DNA of 64,000 nt from assembly GCA_027627225.1 (NCBI GenBank), contig CM051030.1:682001-746000 (forward strand), written 5' to 3'. Below the pieces are notes generated by a model. That model worked only from the letters and a program-made list of their open reading frames with translations. It was not told the DNA's origin and searched no databases. Positions 38,801 through 46,779 of this stretch are shown in pieces. Made by a program: the position numbers and the translations under genes. The first letter of the stretch is position 1. Each line of letters begins with the position of its first letter. This stretch comes from Congeria kusceri. Its lineage: Eukaryota; Mollusca; Bivalvia; Myida; Dreissenidae.

Positions 38801-41800
38801 CACACGTTGTAAACTCAGTAAAACGATGTGTTTGCTTGCATTGACCACTGTAGGTCACATTGCCTGGCAATTACCAATGCAAAAACCAAAACAATTCAAT
38901 TACTGATATTAGTCTGCGATCTATAAAATAAAATATCGCAATTATGTTAAAACAAATACACAGTACCTTCATCATAGTGCTTTCCATAATAATCGCACCC
39001 TGTAGAAGAGAACAGACAACACAGTTAATACTAACACGGTGTTTGAAATTCAGGAACACCAATACATCACAAAATATTACAAAACGGATAGTATGTTAGT
39101 TTAATCGCTGATAGTTTTGACAAAAATCACGAATATTCATTAATACCTACGTCAAACTGTCATTGCCTGCACCAAAGTGTGCTAAACACAGTACTACATA
39201 TAATACATTTTTACAATCCGGGCGACGCCGTTAAAATAACTTGTTAAAAACTTCGGACAGCACTGTAATAATACCCGTTTTTACACTGCGGACAACACTA
39301 TAATAATACCTTTTTACACTCTGGACAATACTGTAATAATACCTTTGTTACACTCTGGACAACACTGTTATTGTAATAATACCTTTTTAACACTCCGGAC
39401 ATCATTGTAATAATACCTTTTTTACACTCCGGACAGCACTTGTACGGTGGCGTGTACTGGCTATCGCAATACAGCTTGGGACAATCTATGTGAGTGCACT
39501 CGACCTTTCCATAGACACACTTGCACGTTTCACACTTATTCTTGTTCGGGACACTCTCTCCTATTGAAACATTGTCAGCAGCAATTACACTTGGACAGTA
39601 CTTTGCACACAGTGATTGTAATTATAACCATTATTTTGTTTCAATAGATCAAAGTGAACAAAACCAACACACATTTTAAATTTATTAAAAGGCTATGATA
39701 AAAAGCCCATGCAAAATTGACACATTAAATTCTATAAGAAACTCGAATCAAATACTCAAAATTATATGAGCATTCATCAAATGACTGTTCTGCTTTGTAT
39801 AAATATTATTATGATTCGCATTACCAATTAGTGTTTTTATGTACAATGGGTCTAATTCTTTTTTGCAATAATGTGCATGTTTGTATAAATATTATTATGA
39901 TTCGCATTACCAATTAGTGTGTTTATGTACAATGGGTCTAATTCTTTTTTGCAATAATGTGCATGTTTGTATAAATATTATTATGATTCGCATTACCAAT
40001 TAGCGTTTTTATGTACTATTTGTCTATTTCTTTTTTGCAATAATGTGCATGTTTGTATAAATATTATTATGATTCGCATTACCAATTAGCGTTTTTATAT
40101 ACTATTTGTCTATTTCTTTTTTGCAATAATGTACATGTTTGTATAAATATTATTATGATTCGCATTACCAATTAGCGTTTTTATGTACTATTTGTCTATT
40201 TCTTTCTTGCAATAATGTGCATGTTTGTATAAATATTATTATGATTCGCATTACGAATTAGTGTTAACTGTACTATGTGTATATTTTTACTTTACAATAA
40301 TTGCATGTTTGTATATATATTATTATGATTTTCATTACCAATTAGTGTTAAATGTACTATGTGTCTATTTTTACTTTTCAATAATATGTATGTTTATATA
40401 GAACAGGAAGTTTATTTGAGACTTAAGCATATACAGCTCATCGTCATATACAAACAAGCAAAAAACAAACACATGCGTCAGAATAATGGTAAAAATACAT
40501 AAATGAATATCGAGTGTAAATGCCTATAACGATAATAATTATATGACTTCGCGTGAGAATGTATGGATTAAGAAGGCTCGTTTACCCCGGTATATTATAG
40601 GATAATTAATAATAATTTTAAATAACAACAAACGTTATGTAGTACACTATATTGATTATTGTATTAATGACAGAACTTAACTGAAATGATTTTATATACT
40701 TAAAATATAGAATAGATAATACCAATTTAGTGAAACAAAACATAAACTGATTTGAATAATACATTATCAGGTCTAAGTTTAAAAGCTTTAATACAAAAGT
40801 TCGCAAGTCTTATTAATGCAGACTTTCTGGTTTTATTCAATAATTGTAAACATTTAAACATACTTGGTCTTCTTTTATAAAAGTTAGGAATAAGTGAACT
40901 TCTCAAATTATCATATAAAGGACATATTAGTAAAAAATGATATTCGTCTTCTATTTCATGAACACAGTCTGCATATTCTGTCATTTCTTGAGATATGTTG
41001 ATGACTACCAGTGTCAATAAAAAGTACATGTGATGACAAGCTCAATTTTGCAATAATATTTCTGATTTTCGAATTTTCGATTATGTATAAGTTATCTGAT
41101 CTTACAAAAGTGTGTTTCAATTCTTTATACAGCGACATTGAGGAACTTTCATTAACATCAATTCGCCAATTTGTAATAAAAACTTCGTGTAACCTATTTC
41201 GCAAAATAAAATTAAAACAGTTAATGTTAACAGATTCTGGATATAACCAAACATCGTTAAAACCTGATTCTTGCAAAAGATGCCGGACTTTAGAAGCCCA
41301 TGATTTGGAGTTAGGGTTGTCACGTGCTTCTTAACATTGTTCACGAATAATATTGCTTAGAATACAATTGGAAGATTTTTCGTTGAACAATTTAAGAAAA
41401 TATTTTACTATTCTCAAATGACGACATATATACATTGGGTATCTACCTACTTCAGTATACATTGCATTTGAATGGGTAGACGCTTTCACATTTAGTAACC
41501 ATTTACAAAATTTACGCTGCACGCGCTCGATATTTTCCGCTCGAGTAAATCCCCAAGCCTCGCTTCCATAATTAAGAATAGAAGCAACATAGGAATCAAA
41601 CAGATGAAACATTATTTGTATCGGTACATTCAAAGATTTCGTAACGATAAATAACGAGTTCGTCGCCCGAAGCGCTTTGGCAGATAGAGTATTTATGGCC
41701 TGTATATATGCACCGCTGCATGATATTACGATACCTAGGTAATTAAAAAAAAAGTACCATTTCAATCGGATTATTATTATACACCCATCCGTAGCCACTT

Positions 41801-44708
41801 CGTAATCGACCTTTATGGAAAATGACAACAAACAATAACAGGTAAATTGATAACTGATCAATTGTTATACCGCATTTATATCGCTTTGTAAGTGCAACTC
41901 TATGTCGTTTACGGACAGAGAAAACATGATCGGAGAACTTATATCCCCTTGTAATAAACCTATGTCTGATTCAAAAAAATCAGAGATGCTATTCATATGT
42001 TTAACAGCCAATTTAATTTGATCATATAATGACCGAATTATGGACAATAATTTACCATCGATACCCGACTGAATAAGCTTAAACCAGAGGTGCATACGAT
42101 CCGTGAAGTTATAAGCCTTTAAGTAATCGACAAAACAACAGAATAAGTTTTGTTTATTATTTAAATGGCTTTCAATCAGTGATTGTAAAACAAAAATCGC
42201 GTCTACTGTTCTAGAGCCCGGTTTAAAACCGAACTGCGCGTCAGTTAAAATATCGTTGTCGGCAGCCCACTTTTGTAATCGCTCGTTTAAGATACCAATG
42301 AATAACTTCGCACAACAGCTAACATGAGTTATATCCCGATAGTTATTTGGTATTGACGGGTCTCCTTTTTTATAAAGGGGGATAATAAGGCCTGTAGACC
42401 AGCTGCGTGGAAAATGACCGGACGTGAGTATATAGTTAAATAGCACTTCTAATGCGTGGCCTATAACACGAATACTTTCTTGAAAATACTCATATAATAA
42501 TATTATCCGACGAGCACACCTTATTATTACCTAATCGTTTAGTGGCCATAACAATTTCTTCACACGATATGTGTCTATCGAGTTCAGGATAAGAACTGTC
42601 CATTTTGTACGAATTATCGAAATTATTTACAAAATTAATACTGTTTTCATTATCGTGATTGTCTCCTTGTTTAGCCAGGTTTTTAAAATGTTCGAAAAAA
42701 CTCATTTAAATCAATTGTTTCGCCGTTCGGATCCGGGGACCTTGATTAAAACATTTCCCAAAATTCTTTAGGAGATTTAGATTTCATACTGTCCATCTTG
42801 CGACCCAATTTCCGATTAAAATCGGTCTTGCATTTACGACAATAATATTTATATGATTTCTTTTTATCACATACAACATGGCGCGTGTTTTCGTTTCTTC
42901 TTAAATTGAAATTGTATAAAGCGTCCTTATATTCTTTACGTTTCCGTTGACACTCCTCATTATTGTTGATTTTTGTCGTATGCATCGAATTTGTTTGTGT
43001 CAGATTTAACAGTGCGCACGAAAAAAATGGTTACCATTGGACGTTATATATTCTGTAGACATTGACACTAGTTCCTCCGTATCATTATTAGTTTCTATAC
43101 CTCGTACAATATTTGCCTCGAGATTTCTAATATCACTTAATAATTCAGAAATGAAAGCTTCCCGATGCATTGTATTCCATTCCACAAATAGTTTTGTTCC
43201 ACGAGTATATTTTGTATTTTTCGTTCCCGTTTTTAAATCAAATTCAAGTGGTGGTGGTTTGAAAATTCATTAAAATCTTGAATTGAAAAATGCACAATAT
43301 TTTCAAAATTTGAAACCTGCGTTGAAAGATAATCAACTAAACTGTGACCATTGTGAGTAAAACAAGTTGTTTTACCAATATTTTTTATCGTTATGTAATC
43401 TACCGTTAACGACTCGAAAATGTGTAGCCATGCATAAATCTATTAACGCGTCTCCGAAGCGGTTTGACTTAAAATCACACGTTGCCCTGGGCAGAGGGCA
43501 ATCAATGTCTAAATAATCGTGGTTATTTAAATAACGGTCATAAGTAATATATTCGTGCTTTCGGTCGATTCTGGAATTTGTGTCCCCCGTTACATAAACC
43601 GTACCTAGTTGTTTAAAAGTATTAATATCCGATTCAATAATCTTAAAAATATCACCATCAAATAATGTATGCATAGGTGAATTTTCGGGTGCTATATATG
43701 TTATTGCAATATACACGTCAGTATCAATATTTAAAAATGTTTTATGATGTGTAATCCATACGAGACTGTGGATGTCATTTTTTACAAGCGACACTCCTTT
43801 CCGTACGCTATCTGTAATATACACAATAATGCCGCCACTTGCACGTTTCGCACGCCTATTTTGGTAACGTCTATATGAATGTATTGGATTTCTATAACCA
43901 GAGAGTTTAATTTTGGATTTTGAATTTGTCCATGTTTCAGTCAGACATATATTGTCATGCTGTGAAATTAAATTAACAAATTCTGGTGATGAACACTTGT
44001 CCGCTGTGAGCCCCTCAACGTTCCATGTCACACATTTCACAACACTCTCACAGCCCCGCTGTGAGCCCCTCAACGTTCCATGTCACACATTTCACAACAC
44101 TCTCACAGCCCCCCTGTGAGCCCCTCAACGTTCCATGACACACATTTCACAACACTCTCACAGCCCCGCTGTGAGCACCTCCACGTTCCATGACACACAT
44201 TTCACAACACTCTCACAGCCCCGCTGTGAGCCCCTCAACGTTCCATGACACACATTTCACAACACTCTCACAGCCCCGCTGTGAGCCCCTCAATGTTCCA
44301 TGTCACACATTTCACAACACTCTCACAGCCCCCATATGCGCAAGGCATGTACTCACGAACATCGACGAAAAGTTTGTCCACTTTCAAGAGCGCCTCAAGA
44401 ATATAAATATTAATATGATTCGCATTACCAAATAGTGTTTGCATGTACATGTACAATGTGTCACTTTAATAAAAAAAAATCAGTTAGTGGAATCATATAA
44501 ATTAAGGAATTAATAAATAAACAATGATTGTTTATCAAATGTAAAGATAATTGCCACGAGTTTGTGAAATTAAAAAAAAGGTAATCCGATTTCGTAAAAA
44601 TCAACGAAATTTTCTACCACGTTTTGTATGAAAATTGTAATACTGCAACTGTATCATTACCCTCATTGTAGGTCCCTCTACCCTTCTTGCAATAGCCGTG
44701 TTTCGACC
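21640..44708 (-). CDS. Gene B: multi-VWC secreted-type protein (coding span)
   Basis: Eleven VWC modules are read right to left, ending in a true stop codon at 21640-21642. Ten modules use a 144-nt long exon of the type ESVPSKNPCETCKCVNGK. The eleventh is diverged and terminal. Modules 2 to 10 have a 33-nt short exon of the type GCDYYGKHYDEG. Module 1 has a 48-nt version. All introns are phase 1, as in gene A, so the two genes are paralogues in head-to-tail order. The upstream exons (signal peptide, intact WAP) were not found; only a broken WAP exon lies at 46.3 kb. The gene may be incomplete at its 5' end or use exons I cannot recognise. Two retroelements and a large set of minisatellites fill the introns. 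Confidence 0.7.
22214..22258 (-). repeat. Inverted partial copy of the gag stub
   Basis: The bases aaatcataatgtttgctgat followed by ttcagcaagt are the reverse complement of part of 22497-22537 with a few changes. This indicates a rearrangement at the 5' end of the element. Confidence 0.7.
22471..22590 (+). pseudogene. Truncated gag-like start of the retroelement
   Basis: A 39-codon frame starts at an ATG (MATADKNVSMEEILAEISKH) and ends in TAA. A proline-rich stretch follows without a frame link to pol. Most of gag and all of protease are missing, so a deletion fused the gag start to the polymerase region. Part of it (22497-22537) has an inverted copy at 22214-22258. Confidence 0.5.
22685..23947 (+). 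pseudogene. Ty3-type reverse transcriptase and partial RNase H
   Basis: About 420 codons. Reverse transcriptase motifs are present: LRFCTDHRMLN, the first Asp in KLDLRSAYWQ, and the FIDD catalytic box near residue 187. YLGHVIS and FLGFAGYYRRF follow. RNase H starts with HTDAS and has the ELE-type Glu in KLEFLALK. The block holding the third catalytic Asp is deleted, and a TAG stop interrupts the frame at 23945. RNase H therefore could not work. The residual frame continues to about 24212 with a typical linker (DGLSRIP). Confidence 0.88.
24159..25619 (+). pseudogene. Ty3-type integrase
   Basis: The frame is shifted relative to the reverse transcriptase. The zinc-binding HHCC domain has HEDIGNPG, where the second His is Asn, and CLRCVC. 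The catalytic triad is visible as the Asp in CMDFLK, the Asp in HSDQGRNF and the Glu in GNGSCERFN. A C-terminal GDIVLVRK domain follows. The loss of the zinc-binding His and the frame break make activity unlikely. Confidence 0.87.
25616..25975 (+). pseudogene. C-terminal Ser/Thr/Pro-rich tail of the polyprotein
   Basis: Low-complexity repeats (TSARESTLPS, TSAREFTLPL) are followed by RRPPDRYGEW, an ending I associate with Ty3-type polyproteins. It sits in a different frame from integrase, again showing a frameshift. An imperfect repeat of about 75 bp underlies the two similar blocks. Confidence 0.6.
26267..26813 (+). mobile_element. 3' LTR, about 547 bp
   Basis: It begins TGTAAC just after the purine tract and ends GTTACA, giving matched TG...CA ends. 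It contains an internal 30-bp duplication (cttactttatgcagttaacc twice). The flank after it is tctat. No partner was found near 22 kb. Confidence 0.7.
27055..27995 (+). repeat. Tandem-repeat element with shared termini, copy 1
   Basis: It starts agagatgtcagaggacagcg, contains about 6 units of roughly 160 bp (caagt-gaataacttatgtag, ctttaaccagaaaatct, gtcaaaatacaaaacagagt) and ends gacgacgccgacgccggg then agctcaccttttcttcg. The same ends bound copies near 47.3, 58.6 and 62.8 kb. Open frames here are repeat artefacts. Confidence 0.8.
28180..28275 (+). mobile_element. tRNA-derived SINE-like segment
   Basis: An A-box-like tagcgcagttggttaaagcg and, about 45 bp on, a B-box-like gtgagtccgatacc match the internal promoter of a tRNA gene. 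Acceptor-stem pairing is not seen, so a SINE head or tRNA pseudogene is more likely than a working tRNA. Confidence 0.5.
28510..28604 (-). repeat. Donor-fused minisatellite after module 10
   Basis: About 2-3 units of 33-36 bp. Each repeats the exon end (codons for CCPECKK) plus the first 12 intron bases. Confidence 0.8.
28605..29036 (-). CDS. Gene B VWC module 10
   Basis: The short exon 29004-29036 encodes GCDYYGKHYDEG. The long exon 28605-28748 encodes ESVPSKTPCETCKCVNGK, then CATIACPKLYCDSQYTPPGK and CCPECKKG. All ten cysteines are present. The donor opens GTATTATTACAG, the same 12 bases that recur in the adjacent minisatellite. Confidence 0.86.
29255..29402 (-). repeat. Donor-fused minisatellite after module 9
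   Basis: About four 33-36 bp units of the acactccggacaacactgta type, directly abutting the exon end. Confidence 0.82.
29403..30030 (-). CDS. Gene B VWC module 9
   Basis: The short exon 29998-30030 encodes GCDYYGNHYDEG. The long exon 29403-29546 has CTPIDCPKLYCDSQYTQPGK. It matches module 6, 3.0 kb away, almost exactly. Reading through the donor adds GIITVLSGV and then a stop. Confidence 0.86.
30255..30472 (-). repeat. Donor-fused minisatellite after module 8
   Basis: About six units. Some carry altered spacers (acctggtgtacatttcgg), showing that units mutate and spread within the array. Confidence 0.82.
30473..31093 (-). CDS. Gene B VWC module 8
   Basis: The short exon 31061-31093 encodes GCDYYENHYDEG (Gly-Lys replaced by Glu-Asn). 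The long exon 30473-30616 has the variant CVPIYCPKLYC. The donor is GTAATG. It is the 3.0-kb twin of module 5. Confidence 0.85.
31318..31570 (-). repeat. Donor-fused minisatellite after module 7
   Basis: About seven units, including a truncated one (acactgcggacactgtta) just before the exon. Confidence 0.82.
31571..32002 (-). CDS. Gene B VWC module 7 (hybrid exon)
   Basis: The short exon 31970-32002 encodes GCDYYGKHYDEG. The long exon 31571-31714 has SKSPC, CATIACPKLYCVSQYTPPYK and so matches module 4. Its upstream intron matches that of module 10 instead. The change of partner at the exon's acceptor end marks the breakpoint of the 3-kb duplication. Confidence 0.85.
32236..32401 (-). repeat. 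Donor-fused minisatellite after module 6
   Basis: About five units, one more than its duplicate after module 9. The array has changed length since the 3-kb duplication. Confidence 0.82.
32402..33030 (-). CDS. Gene B VWC module 6
   Basis: The short exon 32998-33030 encodes GCDYYGNHYDEG. The long exon 32402-32545 has EIVPSKNPC (Ser to Ile relative to its twin, module 9). All cysteines are present. Confidence 0.86.
33255..33472 (-). repeat. Donor-fused minisatellite after module 5
   Basis: About six units, nearly identical to the array after module 8 and so inherited with the 3-kb duplication. Confidence 0.82.
33473..34093 (-). CDS. Gene B VWC module 5
   Basis: The short exon 34061-34093 encodes GCDYYENHYDEG. 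The long exon 33473-33616 has CAPIDCPKLYCYSQYTPPGK, with Asp replaced by Tyr after the seventh cysteine relative to most modules. Confidence 0.86.
34318..34569 (-). repeat. Donor-fused minisatellite after module 4
   Basis: About seven units with intact CCPECKK-like coding in several. It matches the array after module 7. Confidence 0.82.
34570..34997 (-). CDS. Gene B VWC module 4
   Basis: The short exon 34965-34997 encodes GCDYYGEHYNEG. The long exon 34570-34713 has CATIACPKLYCVSQYTPPYK. Read-through of its donor enters a long stretch of repeat-coded CCPECKK-like peptide before a stop. Confidence 0.86.
35230..36119 (-). repeat. Largest donor-fused minisatellite, after module 3
   Basis: About 26 units of 33-36 bp, including an inner higher-order duplication of about 180 bp (35335-35515 against 35520-35700). 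Most units keep the exon-end codons and the GTATTATTACAG donor copy. This is the longest array in the locus. Confidence 0.88.
36120..37692 (-). CDS. Gene B VWC module 3
   Basis: The short exon 37660-37692 encodes GCDYYGKHYDEG. The long exon 36120-36263 has CAPMDCPKLYCDNKYTQPGK. The intron between the two exons is unusually long, about 1.4 kb, because it holds the roughly 140-bp tandem repeat at 36530-37510. Confidence 0.85.
36530..37510. repeat. Tandem repeat of about 140-150 bp, 7 copies, inside a VWC intron
   Basis: Units share gtgaccttgacc, catatgcaatcccaagcgag and atatctcaatgcgttc. Spacing of the gcaatccca block is about 137-151 bp. It relates to gtcaaggtcactgtt sequence near 59.4 kb. 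No true gene is seen. Confidence 0.8.
37935..38549 (-). repeat. Donor-fused minisatellite after module 2
   Basis: About 17 units of 33-36 bp. A sub-block with cttcggacatcactgcaata repeats three times, so recent spread is visible within the array. Confidence 0.86.
38550..38999 (-). CDS. Gene B VWC module 2
   Basis: The short exon 38967-38999 encodes GCDYYGKHYDEG. The long exon 38550-38693 has YCDSSYTPPGK, a Gln-to-Ser change otherwise unseen. Ten cysteines are present. Confidence 0.86.
39190..39416 (-). repeat. Donor-fused minisatellite after module 1
   Basis: About six units, the more distant ones decayed (acaatccgggcgacgccg). It abuts the exon donor at 39416. Confidence 0.8.
39417..44708 (-). 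CDS. Gene B VWC module 1, split by a LINE
   Basis: The short exon 44661-44708 (48 nt) encodes GSKHGYCKKGRGTYNEG. The long exon 39417-39560 encodes ESVPNKNKCETCKCVYGK and later CTHIDCPKLYCDSQYTPPYK. The 48-nt short exon differs from the other modules but matches the gene C exon at 61232-61279 in length and layout, which marks it as the first module of the protein. The intron holds a LINE and a satellite. The acceptor TTTCAG and donor GAGG/GTAATG are sound. Confidence 0.7.
39789..40400. repeat. 86-bp tandem repeat, about 7 copies
   Basis: Units hold gcatgtttgtataaatatta, ttatgattcgcattaccaat and a tctatttctttttt stretch. Spacing is exactly 86 bp at 39875, 39961, 40047 and 40133. The array ends where the LINE 3' end begins. 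Confidence 0.92.
40727..41276 (-). pseudogene. LINE C-terminal region with Cys/His motif
   Basis: Two overlapping frames carry DRICRLCS and then EIEDEYHFLLICPLY, the Cys-Cys-His-Cys type ending common in LINE ORF2 proteins. A frameshift separates them. Confidence 0.7.
41331..41861 (-). pseudogene. LINE reverse transcriptase thumb and connection region
   Basis: It contains YLGIVIS, LNYGSEAWGF and IERVQRKFCKWLLNV, typical post-catalytic LINE motifs. It starts beyond a deletion that removed the catalytic Asp-Asp box. Confidence 0.8.
41865..42446 (-). pseudogene. LINE reverse transcriptase, first part
   Basis: Motifs seen are IIPLYKKGDPSIPNNYRDIT, AQFGFKPGSRTVDAIF, FVDYLKAYN (the usual final Asp is Asn) and GLLQGDISSPIMFSL. 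The frame stops just before the expected catalytic motif C. A shifted frame carries on with an LLLF segment, but the following Asp-Asp pair is missing. Confidence 0.83.
42490..42985 (-). pseudogene. LINE linker region
   Basis: Two frames carry a Lys/Arg-rich stretch with KSPKEFWEMF and then a typical pre-polymerase segment ending in LGNNKVCSSDNI. They are separated by a frameshift at about 42710-42745. Confidence 0.6.
43372..44073 (-). pseudogene. LINE APE-type endonuclease
   Basis: About 230 codons with AP-endonuclease motifs: VTWNVEGLT at the start, LTETW, the GDTNSR box and a closing GDALIDLC. The frame is open from the 55-bp repeat to a stop at 43372. The first codons have been amplified into the minisatellite at 44006-44335. 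Frame breaks follow downstream. Confidence 0.82.
44006..44335 (-). repeat. 55-bp minisatellite made from the LINE endonuclease start
   Basis: Six units at exact 55-bp steps (44006, 44061, 44116, 44171, 44226, 44281). On the minus strand each unit encodes CESVVKCVTWNVEGLTAG, the first beta strand of the endonuclease. Because 55 is not a multiple of three, successive units change frame. Confidence 0.92.
44403..44466. repeat. Orphan unit of the 86-bp satellite
   Basis: The bases atgattcgcattaccaaata and flanks match the 39.8-40.4 kb satellite. It lies on the other side of the LINE. Confidence 0.7.
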
Positions 44709-44814
44709 CTGAAACAAAAGTTAATTCATGTATGCTTTGATGAAAAAGCAGCACAAAATAGTATGAAACGTCCTAGATACAACGTTTGGTCCTATAAGTA
44801 CACACTGTTCAAGC

Positions 44815-46235
44815 TAGGCTATTGACAACACACTTACATTTCGGTACAACTGGTCCACAATGTTCGAGCTAGGCTAGCGACAACACACTTACATTCCGGT
44901 ACATCAGACACACAATGTTCGAGCTAGACTAGTGACAACACACTTACATTTTAGTACAACAGACACCATATGTTCTAGTTAGACTAGTGACAACACACTT
45001 ACATTTTAGTACAACAGACACCATATGTTCTAGTTAGACTAGTGACAACACCAGTTTTACATTTTGGTACAACAGACACACAATGTTCGAGGTAGAGCGC
45101 ACTAACAATTCGGTACAACAGGTACACAAAATTCGAGCTAAGCTATCGACAACACATATTTCGGTACAACTGGTCCACAATGTTCGAGCTCGGCTAGCGA
45201 CAACACACTGGTACACAATGTTCGAACTAGGCTGGCGAAGACACACTTACATTTCGGTACAACTGGACACACTGTTCGTGTTAGGTCAGAGACTCATGTT
45301 TCAGTACAACTGGTACACAATGTTCGAGCTAGGCTAGTGACGACACACTTACATTTCGGTACATATGGTCCACAACGTTCGAGGTGGCTAGTGACAACAC
45401 ACTTACATTTCGGTACAACTGTTCCACAGTGTTCGTGTTAGGTCAGTTACAACACACCCACCTTTCGGTACAACTGGGTCACACTGTTAGTGCTAGGCTA
45501 GTGACAACACACTTACATTTCTATACAACAGGGACACAATGTTCGAGTTAGGCTAGTGGAAACACACTTGCATTCCGGTACAACTGGTACACAACGTTCG
45601 AGGTGGGCTAGTGACAACACACTTACGTTCCGGTACATAAGACATACAATGTTCGAGCTAGGCTAGCGACAACACACTAACATTTTGATACAATAGGGAC
45701 ACAATTTTCGAGTTAGGCTAGTGACACCACATTTACATTCCGGTACAACAGGGACACAATCTTTATGTTAGGCTAGTGACAACACACTTAATTCCTGTAC
45801 ATCAGGGACACAATGTTCGAGTTAGGCTAGTGACAACACACTTACATTTCTATACAACAGGGACACAATGTTCGAGTTAGGCTAGTGAAAACACACTTGC
45901 ATTCCGGTACAACTGGTACACAACGTTCGAGGTGGGCTAGTGACAACACACTTACGTTCCGGTACATAAGACACACAATGTTCGAGCTAGGCTAGCGACA
46001 ACACACTTACATTTCGATACAATAGGGACACAATTTTCGAGTTAGGCTAGTGAAAACACACTTACATTTCGGTACAACTGGTACACAATGTTCGAGCTAG
46101 GCTAGTGACGACACACTTACATTTCGGTACAACTGTTCCACAGTGTTCGTGTTAGGTCAGCGACAACACACACACAATTCGGTACAACTGGGTCACACTG
46201 CTAGTGCTAGGCTACTGATAACACACTAACCTCTC
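44815..46235 (-). repeat. 55-bp array with consensus splice donors, about 26 units
   Basis: On the minus strand each unit carries a GTTGTACCGAAATG-like block, then TAAGTGTGTTGTCACTAGCC and GCTCGAACATTGTG. Most units contain GTAAGTGTG, a consensus 5' splice site. The unit resembles the 3' edge of the WAP relic at 46.27 kb (GTTGTACCGAAACGTG, then CAGTGTGTGAGC, then CAAGCTCGAA). It lies in the proposed intron between that relic and VWC module 1. Confidence 0.85.
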
Positions 46236-46269
46236 AATACCACATTGCAGTATTCGAGCTTGTCTACTA

Positions 46270-46450
46270 CTGCTCACACACTGTTCACGTTTCGGTACAA
46301 CACGAACACAGTCAGTTCCGCCACGCGTCGGGCAACACTTTTTGTATGGACCACAGTCACTGTCGGAAACGCAGTCGTTTCGTGGCTTATATCAACATTT
46401 CCCTATGTACCTTGGTTGCTTTCTAATATACCCTGGGGCAATATACATAC
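46270..46450 (-). pseudogene. Broken WAP exon upstream of gene B
   Basis: One frame gives CPRVY then a stop. A frame shifted by one gives GKC, a stop, then NDCVSDSDCGPYKKCC and GGTDCVRV. The opening CPRV matches the gene A WAP exon, and the D-x-D-C, KCC and final C are the WAP core. At least one frameshift and two stops interrupt it. It is probably the decayed N-terminal WAP of gene B, though sequence error or a processed alternative exon is possible. Confidence 0.55.
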
Positions 46451-46779
46451 GTTCTGGGTTTAACAAACATTACATATGGACCAATTACATATTACAAACT
46501 ATACCATCATAATATATGTCCGCTATATTATTGTAAGCATGGTGTATAACGTCCCACGCAAGCCGGAAGGGTCTATCAGCCTTCATGGCACATAAGCTGA
46601 TGACACCTTCTGGCTTTTAAGTGACGATATAGAAAGCTGAAACTGACATGAATGGCAGTAACTTTTCTGTCTTTACTTTTGATTAAAAGTTCTACTTTTA
46701 AATAGTTTACATTCAAACAAGTGGTCATGTACAAATCTGGTAGATTGACGTTGAGAATCCATTGCGAATCTGACCAGTT

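Larger units (their letters stand above)
40400..44402 (-). mobile_element. Degenerate LINE inserted in gene B intron
   Basis: A non-LTR retrotransposon in gene-sense orientation has endonuclease, reverse transcriptase and C-terminal domains in several broken frames. A 3' end rich in A/T meets the 86-bp satellite at about 40.4 kb. A single further satellite unit lies just past its 5' side (44403-44466), so it seems to have landed inside the satellite. Confidence 0.85.

Noticed and set aside
44815..46235. CRISPR-like regular array
   Set aside because: Units are contiguous and imperfect with no unique spacers, the host is an animal, and the units match an exon edge.
46245..46463. 72-codon plus-strand frame at 46.3 kb
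   Set aside because: It is antisense to the WAP relic, whose cysteine spacing explains the region.
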